NCBI GenBank assembly: GCA_033980235.1
Contig: CM067075.1
Span: 11,754,292 to 11,818,291 of the forward strand
Source: Diadema setosum
Lineage: Eukaryota; Echinodermata; Echinoidea; Diadematoida; Diadematidae
Reading direction: 5' to 3'
Length of the DNA: 64,000 nt
A program made the position numbers and the translations under genes. The notes under the pieces were generated by a model, which worked only from the letters and a program-made list of their open reading frames with translations, ran no database searches and was not told the origin of the DNA. This document shows positions 46,640 to 64,000 of this stretch, piece after piece. Position 1 is the first letter of the stretch. The number at the start of each line of letters is the position of its first letter.

Positions 46640-49340
46640 CAGTCATCATTGTCCAAATATCTGAATGTTTTCATGAAGATGCACATAATTACGTGGCGGT
46701 AGTGATGATGGGATCAAAGAAAGACTTCCGTTAATAGTCCACGCGTGTAGTAGATCCATCATTACAGAAATGATTTTATAGAATTTGTTTCTATAACGTC
46801 TCAGTGTTTCTCAATGTCATTTTGTTGAATCTCTGCCAATTGCACCTTTTATTTCCCCATCGGGCATGCTTCGATCTGCCAAGATTTTTGAACATTTATA
46901 ATAATGTGAATTATGAATGATATTTGTACCAGCCTAATTTCATTTGTTTTGGTAAAATCATGAAAAAAATCTCTTACAGGCCTAGATCACATAATACTTG
47001 TAATGTTGTTTTCTCCTATTTCATCTATCTATCTGTTTGGGTGTTTTCCATATCTGTGAGTCCTTATCGCATAATGAATGCTAAGTAAGTACATGTACAT
47101 GTAATAAGTTGAGGATTTTGTACTCTAAAACATGATAGCTTCCATAAATAGAAAATACTTCAAAATATATGTGGTATTGCTTGATACTATTCTAGTGAGG
47201 AGCTTGTTCCTTGTGGGGCCCTATAAGCCATTCATGTTTAAGTCCTGTATTTTTTTTTTTTTTTTTTTGTAACAGTGATTCATGCAATCTTGTATAATCT
47301 TGATTGGCCTATATGTTTAGCTTTGTATAAATTGAAATTGACATTCAAATTGATATACATGTTATGTAAAACGCCTTCTAGCAAATTCACTCATTCTATT
47401 TTGACAGTTGCTCTTCTGCATGGTCAAATTGAAGAATTTTATTGCAAAATGAGCCAAGCACCATTTCTAAACTCCATCATCAGATAGGGCAAAATCAATC
47501 CTTTCCAGTAATACCTCACTTGTGACATAACAAAAAAATATTCTAGAAGTTATGATTAAAAATATCCTGTATTTTTGGCAGCTTTAACCACAAATATCTC
47601 AACTTAACAAGAATGGAGTTAGCTCGCTTTGTGATGTGCTCATTAATCACAAGAAAATGACTACATAGAGTGGTTGTGAGAGTGGACCACACAGTGCCAA
47701 CCAGCCAAGTGGTTGGAAAACTATATACAGTGGACGACGCTTGAAGAGAGGTGGTGTTGGAACACTTGTAAAGCAATTTTTAAGACACTTCAAGGTAGCA
47801 TGCCAGGCATATATTATGTGCAAGAACTCAAAAATTTCCTTGGTAATATACAGTCATTTGGTACACATAATGCAGGTAAGAACGGGCTCAATTGGGTGGT
47901 GGTGAATCTGTGAAATTCTGTCAACTACAAATGCAATTCTACTGCTTAAGCAGAATCCTTTTGATCCTTTTTTGATCTCATGGGAATAGCAATCACAGGT
48001 AATTTAATTTCATACATACAGATCACATTTTCTCTTCATCGAATTCATTACAAACTTCAACCTAAAGATGTTTTGCCATCAACTGGGCAGTTGTATGAAC
48101 ACCAACACTGCACAATCATGGACAATGGCAACTACAGTACAAGTGATTATGGTATTTATTTATTCTTCAAACTCGCATGTTATCACAAATTTTGAAGACA
48201 GTTATTTCCGTATTGCACAGATTATATTCGAGACACCCATTCACATTATTGTTCTAATCCAACAATTTGTAATATCCCTCAACCCGTCAACTTCTTGGAG
48301 GTGTCTGTTTGGCAAAGAAATCATTATCTGGTAATCATCAACTTGACACCTCGAATTTCACTGCAAACAATGATAATGCTTCAATTGAGAGAGATTTGAT
48401 GGAACTCAATGTGCAGGTGACTTCCATTATAACAAAGTCCTCTGGACTGGCAGTTTTCTTTCATTATACATGTATATAAAAATTCAGATATGACCAAAGA
48501 GAAATTTGCACCATAGACTTAAATAATTATAATTTTGGGCCGTGGCTTCCATTAACTTTAAGCTGGCCCAAAGACTAATGTCAGTGACATTATATATTTC
48601 ATGTACCTCACTAAACACTGCAATGTGCAATATTAATAGGAAGAAAACAGACATACATTTTGATGCACTAAAATAGAAATAAACTGTTCACTGTTTTACA
48701 ATAATCAGTATATCCTGAGTTGTGAACAGAAGTATGATTTTTTTTTTTTGGTCTTATACAAAAATATATTTCATTGACAAACTTTCATACATAGTACCTT
48801 CTTGTCAATAAACATATTGGTCACAGTGGTTAGGAAAGATAGCATGTGTATTTTGTGTCAATAGAAAGCAAAGCTGAATATTCTGCAAAATTGATACAGA
48901 ACAAAATACATTACACCATTTTAGTAATGTGAATATGTGCTCTTTTTGAATATCGAGTTGTTCATTTTTTTATAATCCTGCACAATAAGCATTTGCTACC
49001 ATTTACATGTACATATGCATGTGTGCTGAATACACGTAATTTATTTTTTTTTCATATTTCAAAGACACTGCCAGCTCATTGTACTTTCTTAATTAAAATA
49101 CAAATTCCTTACTGCTTTCTATCACATTACTGGCAATACAGATTGTCCAGGCTCTCAAATATTTGTAGGCACTGTCAAGGCAGGAATCCATATAAAAACT
49201 GTAAATGAAGACTAGTAGGGGAATGCATATCATCTGCTCAAAATACAGTCAAACATAAAAGAGAAATCATTTCAAGTTTTCCCCTACTTTTTTTTTTTTT
49301 TGAAACTCACCTTTCAAAAAGTATGATTTGGTGACAGGAA
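46640..49340. other. Convergent intergenic region GHDC copy 2 / ACAA1
   Basis: AT-rich, with no exon found. A partial pogo-like fragment (CATTATAACAAAGTCC) lies at about 48,416-48,480. A T run at about 47,251-47,269 could belong to a repeat tail. Confidence 0.5.
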
Positions 49341-49345
49341 ATATA

Positions 49346-49962
49346 CAGGGTGGCCCAAAAAGAACGGAACGTCTAAGATTTTTAATTTTAGCAACATTTT
49401 TCCTAATATGTCCTTACTTTGTATACTATTGGAAAGGCCATTCCTTTTCCAAAAGAATGACACCAAGTTCTTTAATTTTGGTTAATGCATCATGGTTTTA
49501 GGACCATTTTTGTCAACCCTTGCAATTTTCAAAATGTGATCATTTTGCACTCTCAGAGACATTGAAATCAGCGAGAATTCGGCTTGCCATAGAAGCAGTA
49601 ACGTTCACAATGTGTAGAATGTGGCTGTCATTGTCCGTTACCATTGTGAATGAGACGACCTGACAACAATAACACTGTCCGCCCCACATTCCGCACATTG
49701 CGAACGCTACTGGTTCTACGGTAAGCCGAATTCTCGCTGGTTTCTGTATCTCTGAGAGTGCAAAATGATCACATTTTGAAAATTGCAAGGGTTGACAAAG
49801 ATGGGCCTAAAATCGTAACGCATTAACTGAAATTAAAGAGCTTGGTGTCATTCTATTGGAAAAAGAATGGCCTTTCTAATAGTATGCAACGTGATGACAT
49901 ATTTGCAACGATATTGCTGAAATTAACCATCTAAGGCGTTCCGTTCTTTTTGGGCCACCCTG
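49346..49962. mobile_element. 617-bp nearly perfect palindrome transposon, TA flanked
   Basis: CAGGGTGGCCCAAAAAGAAC at the left and its inverse at the right, next to TA dinucleotides at 49,344-49,345 and 49,963-49,964. The arms stay alignable to the centre (around 49,650), so the whole element folds back. Ends and TA target fit a mariner-type non-autonomous element. No transposase. Confidence 0.85.
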
Positions 49963-50287
49963 TATAGTTCTACATCAAAAGATTTCCTTATGCCTAGACT
50001 TCCATAATCATGATTTCTGGCTATCACTAAGGCAACTTCATTGATAAACGTAGAAAATAATAATCATTATGTCAACATCATATCAAACAGCTTTTAGCTG
50101 TAGGGTCTATTAGTGGACAAGAAAACCACATTGGGTCTTGGCGAGTTAACACCAACATCTAAATCCAAGCAACTGCGTCATGGATTTCATTTTTATACCG
50201 AGTACTGCCATCAGTGACTGTATCTGAGTGTCCTGTCGATGCAAATCCTCTGATCAAATGATGTGGCATAGCGCCCTCTGCAGGTAT

Positions 50288-61715
<11,428 letters not shown>

Positions 61716-61920
61716 CTGTGCATGGTACAAACACAAATTATAATGATCACATTCTTTACTGGCAGGGTATCGGGTTTATACAAACCCACTACATGCTCTC
61801 CCAGGGCAAGTTATACCCCACTGTAGGGCAAGTAAAGTGTGAGGCCCCTGCCTGAATGCTCATGTGGTAATTGGGCAAGTGGAAAAATTGTTAGTTTGTG
61901 TGTTAGATTGTCTGTCTTTA

Positions 61921-62465
61921 GGGCTTTTTACACTTGTGTTTCTTAACCCCGGACTTTCTCTGACCCAGGACTATCGTTAGTCCCGTACCAATTTTTTCAG
62001 CTTTTTACACTCGCCAATTAGTCCCGTACTATCTCTTGTCCGGGGCTAAGGAGAAAACTGACCTTTTTACACTCGTATTTCTTAGCCCCGGACTTTCCAA
62101 ACCACATGAATATTCATAATTACGCTGTGTACTGTACACGTACACGCACGCACCGGCAGCACTTGATTACCTCGTTTCTGATTGGTCAGTGAGGGTCGGA
62201 CTTCGTCTCCGTCGCTTAGCCCAGGATTATTTTTTCATTCTGTTTACACTCACTTCCTTGGCACCGCAATTGCGGTGCTAACCCCTGCTATTTTGCAGGG
62301 CCAGATAGTACCGTACTATCGGTGGGGCTAGCCCACTTTGGCAAAAACGAGTGTAAACAGAAAGTGGGCTAAGGATAGTCCCGTACCAACGGTGGGGCTA
62401 AGGCCCCTCCCTTAGCCCCACCGTTGGTCTGGGGCTAAGCAAAATTTTACAAGTGTAAAAAGCCC
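61921..62465. mobile_element. 545-bp MITE with GGGCTTTTTACACTTGT ends
   Basis: Terminal inverted repeats of 17 bp (GGGCTTTTTACACTTGT and inverse). Inside are repeated AGTCCCGTAC / GGGGCTAAG blocks, and a 19-bp-stem hairpin (CCAACGGTGGGGCTAAGG facing its inverse) at about 62,378-62,421. In the ACAA1 intron upstream of the first visible exon. Confidence 0.75.
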
Positions 62466-62796
62466 TTTTAAGTGCTTTGTGCAGGACGAGGTTATTAGCC
62501 AATAGAGTATAGACTGATAGACTGATTTGAGCACAAGTTTGGATGTTTGTGACCAGTTTCATGAAGAAATCAAAATAGATGCAATGTGAAACTAGACTCG
62601 GAATTTGTCAAGACTGACAAATTAGGTGATCCGATCTGTTCGTAAATCAACGATTTGAGTCTCCTGATCCCAATAGGCATGACCATACCGGTTTCATCTG
62701 TGTTTAGTGGACATTGGCCATGTGATGTTTGGATTCTCATTTAGAAAAGGGAGTCAGACCTGCCATCTATGGTACACAATTCCGTATACACTAACG

Positions 62797-63960
62797 AAGA
62801 TACAGAATGAAGTATATTTGACCTTTGACCCCACTTTGCACAGACAAGATGGCATCTGAGCAAAAAAGTTGTTATTTTATAAAATGATCCTTGTAACATG
62901 GTCTTTACGTGTGCAAAATATGGGAAAGATGGGACATGTATTTACCAAGATACAGGATGATACATTTATGACCTTTGACCCTAATTTACATACCCAAGAT
63001 GACGTCTGATCAAGTAGTTGTAATTGTATGAAATAATGTACGTGACATGAACTAAACATGTGCAAAATATGGGGGTGATAAAGCCTGTTTTTCTTGAGTT
63101 ATTGTAAAGAAAGTTGCAGAAAGAAAGAAATATCTCAATACATCGAAGATCAGCTTTAATTTCAACCAAGTTTTTGGACGTGATCCCGACATCGTATGAA
63201 AAATAGAGGACTCACTTTCGATAGCCCAAAGCCTCAGCTACAACATATTAAAATCTGGGAGAAATTCACCGAAGCATAAGTGAGCTAGTGCTCGATAAAG
63301 ACAATCATGTCAATTTTCACATCTACAAAAATTCCCTCCCATAGAGATAACACGTCATAACGAAGATAAAGAAAGAAGTACATATGACCTTTGACCCCAC
63401 TTTGCACAGCCAAGATGGCATCTGAGCAAAAAGTGGTTATTTTGTGAAATGATCCTTGTAACATGGTCGTTACGTGTGCAAAATATTAAAAAGATAGGAC
63501 ATGTATTTACCAAGATACAAGATGATACATTTATGACCTTTGACCCTGATTTACATACCCAAGATGACGTCTGATCAAGTAGTTGTTATTTTATGAAATA
63601 ATGTACGTGACATGAACTAAACATGTGCAAAATATTGGGCTGATAAAGCTTGTTTTTCTTGAGTTATTGTAAAGAAAGTTGCAAAAAGAAAGGAATATCT
63701 CAATACATCGAAGATAAGCTTTAATTTCAACCAAGTTTTTGGACATGATCCCGACACCATATGAAAAAACGAAGGACACATTAACGATAGCGCAAAGTCT
63801 CAGCTACAATATATCAAAATTTGGGAGAAATTCACCGAAGCATAAGTGAGCTAGTGCTCGAAAAAGATAGTCATGTCAATTTTCATTTCCAGAAAAACTG
63901 CACTCCCATAGAGATAACACGTAAACTGGTCAAATTTGACAAGATTACTTTCAATCCATT
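62797..63960. repeat. 565-bp tandem dimer with TGACCTTTGACCC sites
   Basis: Two copies (62,797-63,360 and 63,361 to at least 63,960) match closely. Each holds two TGACCTTTGACCC motifs (62,819, 62,969; 63,385, 63,534), which are DR1 sites read on the ACAA1 coding strand. Small minus-strand frames recur in both copies and have no known domain. Confidence 0.85.
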
Positions 63961-64000
63961 TTTACGAGGTGATACCGTCATCCAATCAAAATGTTGTTAT

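Overview
This is a eukaryotic, animal-type window. It has no operons or ribosome binding sites. Coding sequence lies in short exons with GT-AG borders that keep phase, scattered through about 90% AT-rich noncoding DNA full of microsatellites, small inverted-repeat transposons (MITEs), SINE-like units and minisatellites. The recognisable genes are animal ones: a GH3 domain-containing protein (GHDC type) in two copies, and the peroxisomal 3-ketoacyl-CoA thiolase ACAA1. Base composition, the repeat style (GACCTTTGACC minisatellites, CCGAA/TTCGG arrays, a fold-back element) and the gene content suggest a marine deuterostome invertebrate, most likely an echinoderm. That assignment is inference.

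Layout. 1-8,795 (minus): GHDC copy 1, exons 4 to 1; its last exons lie off the left edge. 8,796-20,644: the head-to-head gap between the two GHDC genes. It holds CCGAA/TTCGG arrays, SINE-like and MITE units, a satellite whose 94-bp unit is itself a hairpin (16.68-17.45 kb), and a broken duplicate of the last ACAA1 exon (19.17-19.34 kb). 20,645-46,577 (plus): GHDC copy 2, complete in eight exons and 640 codons. Its 16.9-kb first intron holds an hAT transposase relic (28.8-29.2 kb), hairpin cassettes and a 3.1-kb fold-back element (32.8-35.9 kb). 46,578-50,287: convergent intergenic stretch with a nearly perfect 617-bp palindromic transposon. 50,288-61,715 (minus): ACAA1 from near the N terminus to the stop; the first exon or exons lie off the right edge. 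61.9-64 kb: more of its upstream intron, with a MITE and a 565-bp tandem dimer.

Most interesting points. (1) ACAA1 has two tandem, divergent versions of one exon (59,488-59,586 and 59,889-59,990) with the same splice phases. Either one joins its neighbours in frame, so this looks like mutually exclusive exons swapping part of the thiolase loop domain next to the active site. (2) ACAA1 introns carry about ten perfect AGGTCA-N-AGGTCA (DR1) motifs inside minisatellites. DR1 is the PPAR/RXR and HNF4 site type, and ACAA1 is a classical PPAR target in mammals. (3) Both GHDC copies keep all three GH3/ANL adenylation motifs, as far as each can be seen, whereas human GHDC has lost them. (4) The two GHDC genes are an inverted duplication, and each starts with a small, remote membrane-anchor exon.

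How the genes work together: ACAA1 carries out the last, thiolytic step of peroxisomal beta-oxidation. GHDC is a predicted membrane-anchored acyl-adenylating enzyme whose substrate in animals is unknown. Nothing in the sequence shows that they share a pathway.
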